Origin: Paulownia fortunei
Taxonomy: Eukaryota > Streptophyta > Magnoliopsida > Lamiales > Paulowniaceae
Assembly: GCA_019321725.1 (NCBI GenBank)
Contig: CM033124.1
Location: 7,936,001 to 8,000,000 of the forward strand
DNA: 64,000 nucleotides
Reading direction: 5' to 3'
Shown: piece after piece, positions 11,270-22,589 of the stretch
How positions within the stretch are numbered: the stretch's first letter is position 1
Layout of the letters: each line of letters begins with the position of its first letter
Translations under genes and position numbers: made by a program
Notes under the pieces: generated by a model
Seen by the model: the letters and a program-made list of their open reading frames with translations, nothing else
What the model was told of the DNA's origin: nothing
Databases searched by the model: none

Positions 11270-12084
11270 GTTTAATATGTAATATCCTATAAGATAGGAG
11301 TAGAATCATATGGAATAATCGATTAAATATGTGATTTTGGTTTAATTGTTAAATTTAGTTAAATTACTATTTTATTTAGGCTTTAATTATTAAGAGTTAA
11401 TAATTGTTAGCTTAGGTTATTCCTTATAATGAACTTGGATTTTTTTCCAAAAATATTTGATAATTTTATAAGCCCAATAAAATTGGACTTACTAGAATAA
11501 ATTAATATATATGAGATATATTAATTAGAAAACTTTAGATGATTTGAGAATACTAATTGTAAAATAATGAGTGGGAGAGGGATAAATGACAATATATTCC
11601 ACAATTTCCACTATAAACACAACACCCTGAGATTTTAATGGCGCCTCCCGAAGCTTTGATATTATTCTCCCTACGGAGGGTATCTATTTAAGTCAATAGC
11701 AAGGTTGGTTTCTAAATGATAGGAATTTTTAATGTATTTCGAAATTAACCTACCCTATGGCCGCAATTTTAAGTTAAGATGGTGAAACTCAAAAAAATGG
11801 GTGATACTCATAAGATGTAATTAGAGTTAGTTTAGCTACATTTTGACTGATTTAAATGGTAACTAATAAATGGATGAAAATTTGAGATATTTTGATGATT
11901 CATTTATATTAATTAAGATGGTCTTGGTTCAATCGGTTCAATGGTCTTTAGTATGACCAACCCTACGACGACATATTAATTGTGACATTAAATTATCATG
12001 AAATTAGTAAAATAATTATATATAGTCATGCATCATGCATCACATTTACTATTTTGAATTTTTGATTGGATATTTATAAAAGTA
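11270..12084 (+). other. Probable untranslated leader of copia A
   Basis: About 800 bp of AT-rich DNA upstream of the copia A gag start holds no coding frame. A GC-richer patch near 11635-11690 (GGCGCCTCCCGAAGC, then CTCCCTACGGAGGGTATC) may be a structured leader segment. No PBS or LTR end was recognised. Confidence 0.35.
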
Positions 12085-12245
12085 TTGAATGTTATCTATT
12101 TATTAATTTCAACAATCTTGTCCGGTTCAAATCGTGTTCTTGCTAATGAAAAGTTGACTAGAGAAAACTTTGTTAAGTGGAAAAGTAACATGAATATCCT
12201 ACTTGTATGTGAAAACTTCAAAATTTGTTTTTGTATAGGAATGTC
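12085..12245 (+). pseudogene. Copia A gag, N-terminal piece
   Basis: The frame starting at 12085 reads ILSGSNRVLANEKLTREN, then FVKWKSNMNILLVCENFK, the N-terminal signature of plant copia Gag. Homology stops at 12245, where a solo LTR flanked by ATGTC begins. The same gag resumes at 15216 with QEPVANAPNNIRE. The apparent continuation of the open frame to 12354 is LTR sequence read by chance. Confidence 0.82.
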
Positions 12246-12606
12246 TGGTAGGCTCATAAAGTGTGACAATTTCAACACATCTATGATCACAATTAACATA
12301 TTTTTACCTTATAATCAATATAATTATGCCTTATTTTGTGATAATTTTGTGTAGGAACTAAGAATTGAATAAATGGAGTTGAAAGATGGAAAATCGGTAG
12401 AAGAGTCAGCAAAATTTTTTAGATGCAGCAATCTTCATATTTCTAGCATAACATTATCCACAAATGGATATTGAGCTGATACAAGAAGATATAGAAAGCT
12501 AATAGATAGAGATACAATTGTTGTGAAGACACTAAAATCCAATCATCCTAAAAAAAGGTGAAAAATCGATTAAAAAAGGGTGAATAATGTAGTCTAGACC
12601 AGTTAG

Positions 12607-12712
12607 GTGCCGTGACACCCTAAAGGTTATGTCGCGGCACAAGGGGCAAAAAATGGACAGTAACTAGTATAATTTGAAGTGTTGTGACACCCCCAAGGTC
12701 ACACCATGGCAC
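12607..12712 (+). repeat. Two related GC-rich hairpin repeats in the solo LTR
   Basis: Copy 1 (12607-12640) pairs GTGCCGTGAC with GTCGCGGCAC. Copy 2 (12679-12712) has GTGTTGTGAC against a GTCAC…GGCAC arm and looks like a decayed version with CpG lost. Both are followed by AAGGGG or AAGTGG. Confidence 0.7.
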
Positions 12713-13159
12713 AAGTGGTCCATAGCTAAAAATAGAATCAATAGATTTTGAGGAATAAGTGGCAATCTAAGCCATATCATGAAATCTTTCTTATTATACA
12801 CCACTACACTCTCACACACCATGTGACACTCTAATAGATACACTATACACACACAATTACATCACATAAATGAGAGATACACACATGCTTACATAAAAGT
12901 TCTTGAACAACACACAATACACATATCATACAATACACAATTCACTACCCAGACACATGCTACACCTAAATTCTCACACACATTTTCTCTCTACCTAAAA
13001 AACACATTTCTCCTTATTTTTTCACACACTACACTAAGAACACACACACATATTACCCAGGAGCTTGGGATTTGAAGACAAGAGCATAAGGAGCTTCATT
13101 GGGCATTGCAGATTTTGAAGAAAAAGTCAAGAATCACTTAGTGGTTGTAATCTTCTATT

Positions 13160-15001
13160 GGAAGTATTATATTATCGAATGGGAATTTTCTCATTATGGT
13201 AGTATAGGAATTAGTCCTTGGACTTAAGGCACCATGGTGACCTTATGCATGACATGTTGCACCTTGATGTAGTTTTTGATTGCATGATAATCACAACAGG
13301 TTTATATTTGAAGTAACATCATTATGTATGGAGGATAATGAGTGGCCAATAAAAAATCCGTTACTTATTCAGATGAATAGGTGAAAATCCTATGTGTTCT
13401 ACTGTAGCTAACTCTAAAATCCTTGGCCAAGGTTAGATGAAAATTAGATGTGAAGTTTTTTAAATGTTCATCATGGAGTCAAGCTACTTGGAATGGATAC
13501 ATAGTTACTGAGCTATTGGGGTTTCAACTAATAATCTATGCCCTAGGCTCAATTAGGAGATTAGATAACGGAAGGACCATACTTGCATGGTATTCATAAT
13601 TGGAATAGGTTCGCACATTCACCTAAGACTATAAGTCATGATACATTGGTAGGTGCTTCCCATGACTTGTGGATTCTTAAAATTAATAGGTTAATCCCAA
13701 GAGGCTTAATTAATTGGATTAATTAATCAGAATAATTAATTATTAAACTAAGTGCTCAGAGTTAACCTAAGGGTCATACACAAAGTTGAAAAGAGTACAC
13801 TTCTAACTAGAAAATATCCAAGGGTTAGATCAAATTAATTAATGGAGATTAATTAATTTAGGGCTACTATTGATTTAAGAAGTTAAATCAATTTATCCAA
13901 TTAAATAATTTGATTATTTAATTGGACCTAATAAGATTAGGGAGCCCATGTAGAGCTAATTAATCAATTGATATGATCAATTAATTAAGTAGGGTATAAA
14001 TTAATTTAAGGAGTTGAATTAATTTATCCGATTAAATAATGTGCTTATTTAATTGAACCTAATATGATGGAGCCCTATATATGATCAAGTTAATTAATTG
14101 ATATGATCAATTAATTAAGTTGGTCATATTAAATAATGAGATTATTTAATAGGTTCTAATATGATTAGAAAGCCTAAGTGGAACCAATTAAATAATTAAT
14201 TGGATCAATTAATTAAGTTGGGTTTATTTAGTTGATGGGGATCAATTAATTGCACTTAATTAATTTAATTGAAGTCCAAGCTCAAGCTAATGGGCTCGTA
14301 GGAGGCCCATTAAGAAGTATAATTACAGGAATTAAACTTGTCTTAGAGTATGATAGAAAGAAGAAATCAAATAAGGAAAGGAGCATATAGAAGCCTAGTA
14401 GGACTAGGATTGGATGAGTCTTATATGAGGACTCCCCTCATGGCCAATTTTTTGAGCTCTCTAGGAGAGAGAATTGGCCAGCAACATGACACAAAAAATT
14501 GCCTCATTTCTCTTCCTTCTTGATTCTTTTCATCCATCAAAAGGTTCCACCTTTTGATTATGGTTCAATTCTTTTATGCACTGGTTGAACTAAGAATTGA
14601 ACTCCATATATTCTACATAGAAAAAGACCTTTTGAATCTACCAGCATACATTTAATAGGTGTAGAAATTTCCAACGTGTGGATACGCTTAGAGGCGTAAC
14701 ACTTGGGACTCTAAGCAAATCGTTTCCAACACGAGGGGTTTGAAATCAAGATTCACAAAAGTAGTTCATGGAAAGAAAACAATTTGAATCATTTCTTGCA
14801 TCTTCATCACTCGGAGTGCAAATCAAGGAAATAGTTTCTAAAACTTTCTTAGTATAAATATCAAACAAACGCACAACTAAGTAATCGTAAAAGGGTTTTG
14901 GAATTCATTTTTAATTACATATAATGTAATGTTTTTTTACATTACTGAAAATTTTTAAATTCTACTGTGTATACATTTTCCAGGATTGCACGAACCCAAC
15001 A
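13160..15001 (+). repeat. Truncated copia LTR nested in the gypsy solo LTR
   Basis: From about 13160 the sequence follows the large copia LTR family seen at 24963, 27697 and 53212, in plus orientation: TTAGTCCTTGGACTTAAGGC near 13211, then the Asn-Leu-free TAATTAATT-rich middle. It ends …GCACGAACCCAACA at 15001. The first several hundred bases of the LTR are absent, so the left edge is approximate and no target duplication can be read. It carries perfect 13-3-13 palindromes at 13897-13925 and 14090-14118. Confidence 0.75.
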
Positions 15002-15215
15002 TTAACTCTTCTTCGTATTGAATTCAGTCCCCTAATCTCCTTTGATTTTACTTAGTTTTGTTAATTTAGTAGTTGTTGTATTTTAATTCAACCACCACCA
15101 TAATCGTTAGGTCAAATATAGTATAGGCAATCTAAGGATACTCAACTCAACTAATTCTTTATTACTTATTAACACTGTGCACTTGTGGCTTGTACCACTT
15201 ATTTTGGGGTCACCA

Positions 15216-16281
15216 ATGTCCTCAAGAACCTGTTGCCAATGCTCCTAATAATATACGAGAGAGCTAATTAAAATAGATTACAGCCAATAACATACCCATG
15301 CCTACTTGTTATCGGGTATGTTTGATGTGCTTAGATTGAAGGGTGAAAAGATGGAGACTACTTATGAGATAATGGAGTCTCTTCAAGCCATGTTTTGGCA
15401 ATCTTCTAATCAATTGCATAATAAAGCTGTGAAAATGGTTATTACCACGAAAATGCAGAAGGGGACCTCAGTTAGGAACATATTTTGAACATGATTAACA
15501 ATTGAGCGAGATTGAAATTCATGGTGCAACCATTGATGAGTGCGCCCAAGTGAGTATGATTTTAGAATCACTCTCACTGGCTTCCCTGAAGTTCAAAAGC
15601 AATTATGTTATGAAGAAGTTGAGTTATGATATGACTCAATTACCTAATATTTTTTAGACCTACAAAGCTATTTCCATCGAAAAGGCTAAAGAAGGTATGG
15701 AAAATGTTACTGCGGATAAGCCATCTTCTTCAAACAAGGGTAAGAAGAGGAAGAATAAAAAGGATAGTTTTGGGACTTAATCTAAAAAGATAAACAAGAA
15801 GGGTCCTAAAAGCAAAAAGAAGGACAACTCCGAGAAAAAGGCCCAAAGGAAAGTGTTTTCATTCCACATATGAGGGGTATTGAAAGAGAAACTATCCAAA
15901 GTATCTCTGTGAGCTCTAGGAGAAGGAGAAAAATAAGTATGATGTACTTATTCTTGAAGCTTGTTTGGTAGGGATGTTTCCTTATCCTAGATAGTTAATT
16001 CGGGAGCCACTAATCATGTTTGTTCTTCTTTACAGAAACTTGGTTCTTCTAAGGAGCTTGCCAAATGGACATTCACGATAAGAGTTGGCAATGGAGTCTT
16101 GGTTTTGCCTAAAGTAGTGGGAGACATTCATCTAGTATTTAGGAATAAATATTTAGTTTTGAACAATATTTCTTTCTTTCTTAGTTTTCATAGAAATTTG
16201 ATTTCTGTTACGAAATTGCATGAACAATTATTTGATATTTCTATTTATAATAATGAGATTATTATATCTACAAATGGTTCA
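15216..16281 (+). pseudogene. Copia A gag C-terminal half and protease
   Basis: Gag resumes as CPQEPVANAPNNIRE. It continues in the open piece 15306-15488 (LSGMFDVLRLKGEKMETTYE, IMESLQAMFWQSSNQ) and a Lys-rich segment near 15720-15860. Protease near 15985-16281 has IVNSGATNHVCSSLQKLGSS, where the catalytic Asp of DSG is Asn, followed by LNNISFFLSFHRNLISVTKL. Several stops separate the blocks. The frame is cut at 16281 by a Tekay-type element and resumes at 24914 after an exact GTTCA duplication. Confidence 0.87.
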
Positions 16282-18590
16282 TGTAATGCCTAATTAGCTC
16301 CTACATAGCCAATAATAAGCATCTTACATGAATATGCATATAATCAGTATGCATATCCGATTACGGCATGCAAATAGTATGATTGCATGAACATAAATAG
16401 TTTTTACTTTTTCTTTAACATGCATTACTACAAAAAATATGAGATCAAACATTTATTTCTTAATTTAACATATTTCTTAAGTGTCTTTTTGTAGTGAAAA
16501 GCTCGGTATCTTGGTTTATTAAATTAATGTGTTGAATGGTCATGAAATAAATTATTTTTATTACTCCATACTAGTTATATTCTAAAGTGATTGTTTTCCT
16601 AAATATTTGCTTGAAATATGTTATATTTAAATAAGAACTAAAAGTATGCAAAATTGTGCAATTTGATTGGTTAGTTGACTAGGTTGCATAAAATCATTTT
16701 AAGCTACATTGCACTTGATTTTAACATCTAAGCGTCAATTCTTGTTATCTTCCTAACCCATAAATGTAGGTTTTGGCATAAGAAGACACCAATATGAAGT
16801 AACCAATCATCACCCTCCTCTTACCTCTTTTTGAAGAGGTAAAGAAATCCTTTTTATCCATATTTTCTTGTGGAAGCTCCTCAAAAATGACCAGCCCTTC
16901 TTATCTAGAGTTTCTCCTAAATATTTATACTCTCATACTCATAAAGGTTGAATTCAATCTATCGAAATCCATTAACAAATTTCTACCCTTTTAAGTTTGA
17001 AAACCATTGATTTTGAAGTTTAATTTCAATCTAATCAATGTATATTCTTTTTCATTATTTCTTATGATTGATTTATCATAACTTGGATGGTTACATGTTT
17101 TAGTTATTTTTGTATGATTGAAAACTCAAGTGGAATATACTTGAAGCCAAAACCAAGCTAGTCAAGCTTGTTTCTAGCAAAACTGAGAGTCTTGTGAAAT
17201 ATGATTAATTTACTTGTTTCTATTAATCTTATAATGCTTATATTTTGCTTGGAAGTTCTTATGAATGACTGTGAACAATAGCAATTAGTTTGCTTAATTG
17301 GTGGTTATAATCAATTGAAGTTTGTACTAAGTTTACCCCATCATGTTAATTTGGATATTTTGGATTGTGTTCATGAATTGGGGGCTACACTATTATTTTA
17401 TGCTTCAATTATTAGCTACCCTAATGTTTAATATCTCGAATTAATAGTAAATTTGGAGTATGTATTATTTTTGAAGTCATGTGATTAACATGGAATTGTT
17501 TACAAAAGACTAAAAAGTGTATAAGATGTTGATTAGATTAGATTATGTGATTAATTAAAAGGATATTAAAAGGTATATGATTTGATTATGCTAGGCCCTT
17601 TAACACATCTTATCTTCCAAAGAGACTACTGACCTTTTCACTTTTTAGTACAAAGCGAACTTGAGGTATGTTGAAACTTTCATTTGTTATATCACAAGAA
17701 TTATATAATGATGTTCATGTTTTAAAGTGATTTGTCTATCATATATTGTTTGTTGCATTCATGGTTCATGAAGCATGATACTATTAAAAAACAATGAGGA
17801 TTTTAAAAAGAAAATAGGGTACTTGATTCATGGTCAGGGAGGCAAGGGACATGGGTGGGACCACAGACGCAAAAAAGGTAGCTAATACTTGAGGTTGAAA
17901 AAACAAGATAGAAAAGCCACAATGAATGAGATAGAATATGGTTAATACCTGAGGTTGAAATACCAACTATGGAAACATTGAATTATTTCTCTTATTGGCC
18001 AATTATTATGAATAGGTTTTGAAAACTACGTATATCACTATTAATTAAATACCACACTTCCAAGGTACCCGAAAGAATGATTTATGAAAGAGAGTTAATG
18101 AATTAAACAATGCATTTAATGATTAATGAGATTTACCTGTACTGTACTTGTTATTACATTAGTTTCACCTTATTAAGCCTTTACCAGAGTAGATTCTTGT
18201 GATATAAGTGAAAATATGCAAGTTTAGAGATTGATTGAGTTTCCAGAGCGACTGGATAGAGATTTGTTCTTTTGCCATACTTTGAACAGTTTTTACAGCC
18301 TATTTTGAAAACTTTGTTTTGTTATTAAATAAGCTACTCTATTATGGTTTTATAAATAAATGTTTGTTAAACTATAGACAGGATAGTATCATGTAGTTAA
18401 TTTTGATTTATGTAAAATGTGTGTATGACAAAATGAAAGAATAAATGATTTTCAAGTTGTTTTCTTAGTCTAACCAAAAAGAAAACTTTTTATTAAAACC
18501 ATAACTCTTTTAATGGTAAAATATTAATATTTCTTGACTTAACTATATCAGCTCATTTGGGGCTCTGCAATTAGATTAAGGGGTGTTACT
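16282..18590 (+). repeat. 5' LTR of the Tekay-type element
   Basis: 2.31 kb, from TGTAATGCCTAATTAGCTCC to GGGGTGTTACT. It aligns along its length with 22590-24913. Shared landmarks are CAATAATAAGCATCTTA near the start, ATAGGGTACTTGATTCATGG near 17815, and CATTTGGGGCTCTGCAATTA near the end. No coding content is seen. Confidence 0.92.
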
Positions 18591-18595
18591 GTTTT

Positions 18596-18609
18596 TGGTA
18601 TCAAAGCGG
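18596..18609 (+). other. Primer-binding site, initiator tRNA-Met type
   Basis: TGGTATCAAAGCGG lies five bases after the 5' LTR and matches the usual TGGTATCAGAGC primer site at nearly all positions. Confidence 0.8.
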
Positions 18610-18783
18610 AGGTTTAGTCATTTCTAAAGATAAAAGAAGGCATTTGAACACATCATGGCTGGTGAACTATTTGTTTATGGCCTTTATGTTTACTTGATTA
18701 AAATTCATTATATGTTATTTTCATGATTACGCATTTATTATTGACTAATGAATGGAATGAGATTGGGCAATATATAGCAAATT

Positions 18784-19740
18784 ATGGCACCAAAAAGGAA
18801 GATAAGAGAGATATGAGGGTAATCATAGTTTGGTAGATAATTTGACTAATCTCATTCAACAACAGACTAGAATGCATAGTGAATAGATACAATAGTTACT
18901 ATATATGCAGAAGAGAAATCAAGAACAAAATCAATGACCTCCTCCACCACAAGATCCACATAATACTTCACAATCTGTGCATGAGAAATTTAGAAAAATG
19001 GAACTTATTGATTTTAATGGTGGTTTGATCCATTGGTTGAAGAGGAATGGGTGAAATTGTTGGATATTATCTTTGAGTACATGCCTATTGATGAAGCCTA
19101 GAAGGTACTATATGCAATTTTCTTCTTAAAGATGGATGCTAGAACCTAGTGGGAAGGAGCTAAGCATGCAATGAAAATAGATGAGTTAACTTAGGAGAGG
19201 TTTAAAAAAAATTATTTATGATAAGTATTTCACTAGGGATGCTAGGACACTCAAAGTAAAAGAACTCCTAGAGTTCAAACAAGGAGGATGTCTATATGTG
19301 ATTTGTGCAAAAATTTGAAAAGGGTTGTAAGTATGTGTCATACATCGTCGAAGATAACAATGAGGAGATAGATCATTTCCTAAGAAGCCTTCATATTGAA
19401 ATTAGAAGAGATGTGAGAATGTCTTCAGTAATAGAGTTCAAGGAATTAATGGACAATGCTTTGATGGCTGACCTATATGAGAAAGAGATTGAGAAATTCC
19501 ATCAACAAAAGAAGTAAGTATTTAATCCAAGAAATTTGAACCAATAGAAGAAAGAAAAGCAAAATTCAGGCCAAGGGAATGAAAAACGTCCTAGAGTTGA
19601 GCAAACTTCTATTGCAGCTAAAAGGCCTAAATGTGCTAAGTGTGGAAAGAATTATTTTGGGGAATGCTTTAAGGTACTAATCGCTACTTTAAGTGTAAGA
19701 ATCATGAATATTTAGTAAAGGATTGCCCAACAATGTAGGG
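18784..19740 (+). pseudogene. Decayed Tekay-type gag
   Basis: The start is the ATG at 18784 (MAPKRKIRE). The core has DPLVEEEWVKLLDIIFEYM, AKVLYAIFFLKMDART and WEGAKHAMKIDEL (about 19025-19190), then the open piece 19305-19517 ([30 protein letters not shown]). A double zinc-knuckle region near 19630-19730 reads CAKCGKNYFGECFK and then FKCKNHEYLVKDCP. Stops and a frameshift near 19210 disrupt it. The order and motifs match the Del/Tekay Gag family, which packages element RNA. Confidence 0.87.
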
Positions 19741-21774
19741 GAGAGTTCAAGGGATAGTATATGTAATGACACAAGAACAAGTTGATGAAAAAGCTTTCAT
19801 AGTCACAGGTACTATTTTAATTTTTGGGATACCTATAATTGCAATGATAGATTTAGGGTATATACATTCATTTACATCAAATGGATTTGTGAGAAAATAG
19901 GTATCATACTAGATTTATTAAAGTAAGGGATAGTGTGACAGTTGTATCCGGGGAAGAAATGGGCTCTAACTAAATATTAAGGGCCTGCTCTATTACAATG
20001 AGCATCAGTATTTTCTAAGATTGATTAGCGCTCTGGGTATAATCAATTAAATATCAATGAAGATGACATAAAAAAGGTTACATTCAGAACAAGGTATATA
20101 TATTAAAAATTTCTAGTAATGCTTTTCAGTTTAACCAATGCTCTTACATCTTTTATAGATCTAGTGAATAGATTATTCAAGCAATTTCTCAATGAATTTA
20201 TGATTGTGTTTACTAATGACATCCTAATTTATTCACAGGATAAAGAAGAGCATAAGGAACACTTGAAAATTATACTGCAAGTTGTTAAGGAAAAATAGTT
20301 GTATGCTAAATTCAAAAAGTGCGAATTTTGGCTTGAACAAGTAGTATTCCTAAGTCATGTAGTATCCAAGAATTTCCATTGATCTAGGTAAGGTAGAAGC
20401 TGTCATTAAGTGGCTAACACCAACAAATGTATTAGAAGCAAGGAGTTTCTTAGGATTAACAATGTACTATCGATGATTGTTCAAGGGTTCTCAAAGGTAG
20501 CAATTCTATTGTCAATGTTGACAAGAAAGAATGTGAAGTTCCTATGGATCGATGCTTGTGAAAGAAGTTTTCAATAATTGAAACATAAATTGACTTCAGC
20601 CCTTGTTCTTACATTTCCAACAAGAACTGGTGGATTTGTGGTGTATAGCGACGCTTCAAAAAATAGTTTGGGTGCTATTTTGATGCAAAATGGAAAAGTA
20701 ATTGTTTATGCTTCAAAGCAATTAAAAGAGTATGAAAATAATTACCCAACCCATGATTGAGAACTTGTTGTTGTGCTTTTTACTTTGAAAATCTAGAGAC
20801 ATTATTTGTATAGTAAGAAGTGCGAGATTTACACAAATCACAAAAGTTTGAAGTACTTTTTTACCTAAAAGGAACTGAATATGAGATAATGGAGATGGTT
20901 AGAACTTGTGAAGGACTATGATTGTGTGATCAACTCTTATTCTGGTAAAATGAATGTGGTTGTAGATGCATTGAGTAGAAAATCCATGTCTTCTCTTTTT
21001 GTCATACAGAAGTTAATATTACTAGATTTGTAGAGATTAGAGCTTGAGATTGTAGCTAAAGGAATTATGTTTTCATTGTCAGCCTTAGTGATGAAACCTA
21101 TACTTCAAGATATAATTAAAGAAGGTCAAAAGGTGGATATGCATTTTGCAGACTAAAAAAAAGTATTGATGCAGGAAGGTAGCTTCTCTATTACTGATGA
21201 TGGAATTATTCGAGATAAAGAGAGACTATGCGTTCCATTTGATAAGGCCATGGAAGGAGATATTTTAGAAGAAGCTCATACTAATCCTTACTCGGTACAC
21301 CTAGGTAGTACAAAAATGTATAAAGATTTACAACAACATTATTAGTGGCCTAAAATGAAGAGAGATATAGCAAAATTTATGGTTGATTGTCTAACTTAGC
21401 AAGTTAAGGTTGAACATAAAAGACCAACAAGGTTGTTGAAGCCTTTGATGATTTTGGAGTGGAAATTGGAGCACATTACAATGGACTTTATGCTTGATTA
21501 CCTAGAAGTCAAAAGGGTTATAATTCCATATGGGTGATCGTAGATAGATTAACTAAATCAACCCATTTCTTTCTATGAAATCCATATATAATATGGACCA
21601 GTATGCTCAACAATATATTAAAGATATAGTCAGGTTATACAGAGTGCCAGTTTTAATAGTGTTCGACAGAGATCGTAATTTTACATCTATATTTTAAAAG
21701 AGCTAACACAAGGTCATGGGAAAAAAACTTGCATTTAGCACATTATTTCATCCACAAAGTGATTAATAATTAGA
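19741..21774 (+). pseudogene. Decayed Tekay-type protease, partial RT, RNase H and integrase N-terminus
   Basis: A protease remnant at about 19800-19900 (GTILIFGIPIIAMIDLG) is followed almost at once by RT from SKIDXRSGYNQL (20020), so the N-terminal half of RT is missing. The catalytic loop reads VFTNDILIYS (about 20210), with the first Asp replaced by Asn. RNase H includes the open piece 20578-20760 ([37 protein letters not shown]) and DALSRK near 20975. Integrase shows the HLGSTKMYKDL zinc region, HITMDFM (first Asp, near 21480) and VFDRDRNFTSIF (second Asp, near 21665). It stops after FHPQSD, where a copia LTR fragment begins, so the third acidic residue is absent. Confidence 0.88.
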
Positions 21775-22175
21775 TGTTAGAGTAGTGTCCAGGGCACCAA
21801 CTAGATTAGGCATCTTTTATTGCCTTGTATTTGTAAAACAATCTTTTTGAAATTATATTAATAAAATAGGCAATTTTTTTATCTTTAATTACATATAGTA
21901 ATTAGATAAAGTTCATTGACCAAATTTAGCTATGTGGTATGGTCGCATATTTGATGGTGATCATTGAACATGCTTCTATGGCATTGGTCTTAAATTAGTT
22001 CTGAGTTGAGGGCTTCTTGAGATGGTACATCGAATAGACCAATAGACTCACTCATACAATGCATGCTTGCATAAAGAGGATGTCTTGCTCCATGGATATT
22101 GGCATAGTAATGTTGGTGCATGTATGCAAGTTGTTTGTTAGAGAACAAGTACACTAAATAGGCCCGCTAGAAATT
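21775..22175 (+). repeat. Copia LTR fragment inside the Tekay-type integrase
   Basis: The sequence starts TGTTAGAGTAGTGTCC exactly like the copia B 3' LTR at 53212. It follows that LTR for about 400 bp (AATCTTTTTGAAATTATATT, TTAGATAAAGTTCATTGACC, GAGAACAAGTACACTAAATA) and then breaks off inside the LTR. On the far side integrase resumes about 100 codons further on. The fragment therefore replaces roughly 300 bp of integrase and is not a simple insertion. Confidence 0.87.
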
Positions 22176-22580
22176 CGAGATTTGTAAAGAAAGAAAAACT
22201 CAACCCAAGATATGTCGGCCCATTCGAGATTCTCGAAAGAGTTGGTGATAAACCTTATAGAGTGGCCTTACCTTCGTCATTATATAGTATTCACAATATT
22301 TTTCATGTGTCTATATTGAGGAAGTACATTTCAAACCTCTCTCATGTGTTGAGTTATGATCAATTGGAATTGACTTTTGATTTAGCTTATCAAGACAAAT
22401 TAATGCAAATTCTTGATTAGAAGGAAAAGGAATTGAGAATGAAAAAGATTCGACTTGTTAAAGTATTGTGGAGGAATTATTTTGCAGAAGAGGCCACATA
22501 GAAAAGCGAAAAAGAAATGCAAAGCAAGTATCTAGAATTATTTGGTACATCAAATTTTGAGGATGAAATTTTTATAAGGA
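22176..22580 (+). pseudogene. Integrase C-terminus and chromodomain-like tail, Tekay type
   Basis: The reading resumes RFVKKEKLNPRYVGPFEILE, then VGDKPYRVALPSSLYSIHNI and FHVSILRKYISNLSHV, the conserved GPY/F and linker region of chromovirus integrases. It ends with LMQILDXKEKELRMKKIRLV, KVLWRNYFAEEAT and a SKYLELF tail, matching the chromodomain-type C-terminus of the Tekay/Del group. In the family this module directs integration to heterochromatin. Two stops (22420, 22499) fall within it. The end lies just before the purine tract at 22576. Confidence 0.85.
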
Positions 22581-22589
22581 ATGAAGGAT

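Larger units (their letters stand above)
12246..15215 (+). repeat. Ty3/gypsy-type solo LTR with target-site duplication ATGTC
   Basis: The sequence between the two halves of copia A gag starts TGGTAGGCTC and ends GGGGTCACCA, giving TGGT…ACCA termini. It is flanked by identical 5-bp duplications ATGTC at 12241-12245 and 15216-15220, and removing it rejoins the gag reading. It has no internal coding region. Its first 120 bp recur at 38272-38395 and its style matches plant gypsy LTRs. A copia LTR remnant (about 13160-15001) lies inside it, so the LTR proper is about 1.1 kb. A solo LTR arises when the two LTRs of an element recombine. Confidence 0.85.

Noticed and set aside
12840..13070. CA-rich stretch as a microsatellite
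   Set aside because: Repeats are irregular and short; it is part of the gypsy LTR.
13680..14270. TAATTAATT-rich DNA as a centromeric or telomeric satellite, or CRISPR-like array
   Set aside because: The pattern is confined to copia LTRs, unit length varies and no unique spacers exist; this is plant nuclear DNA.
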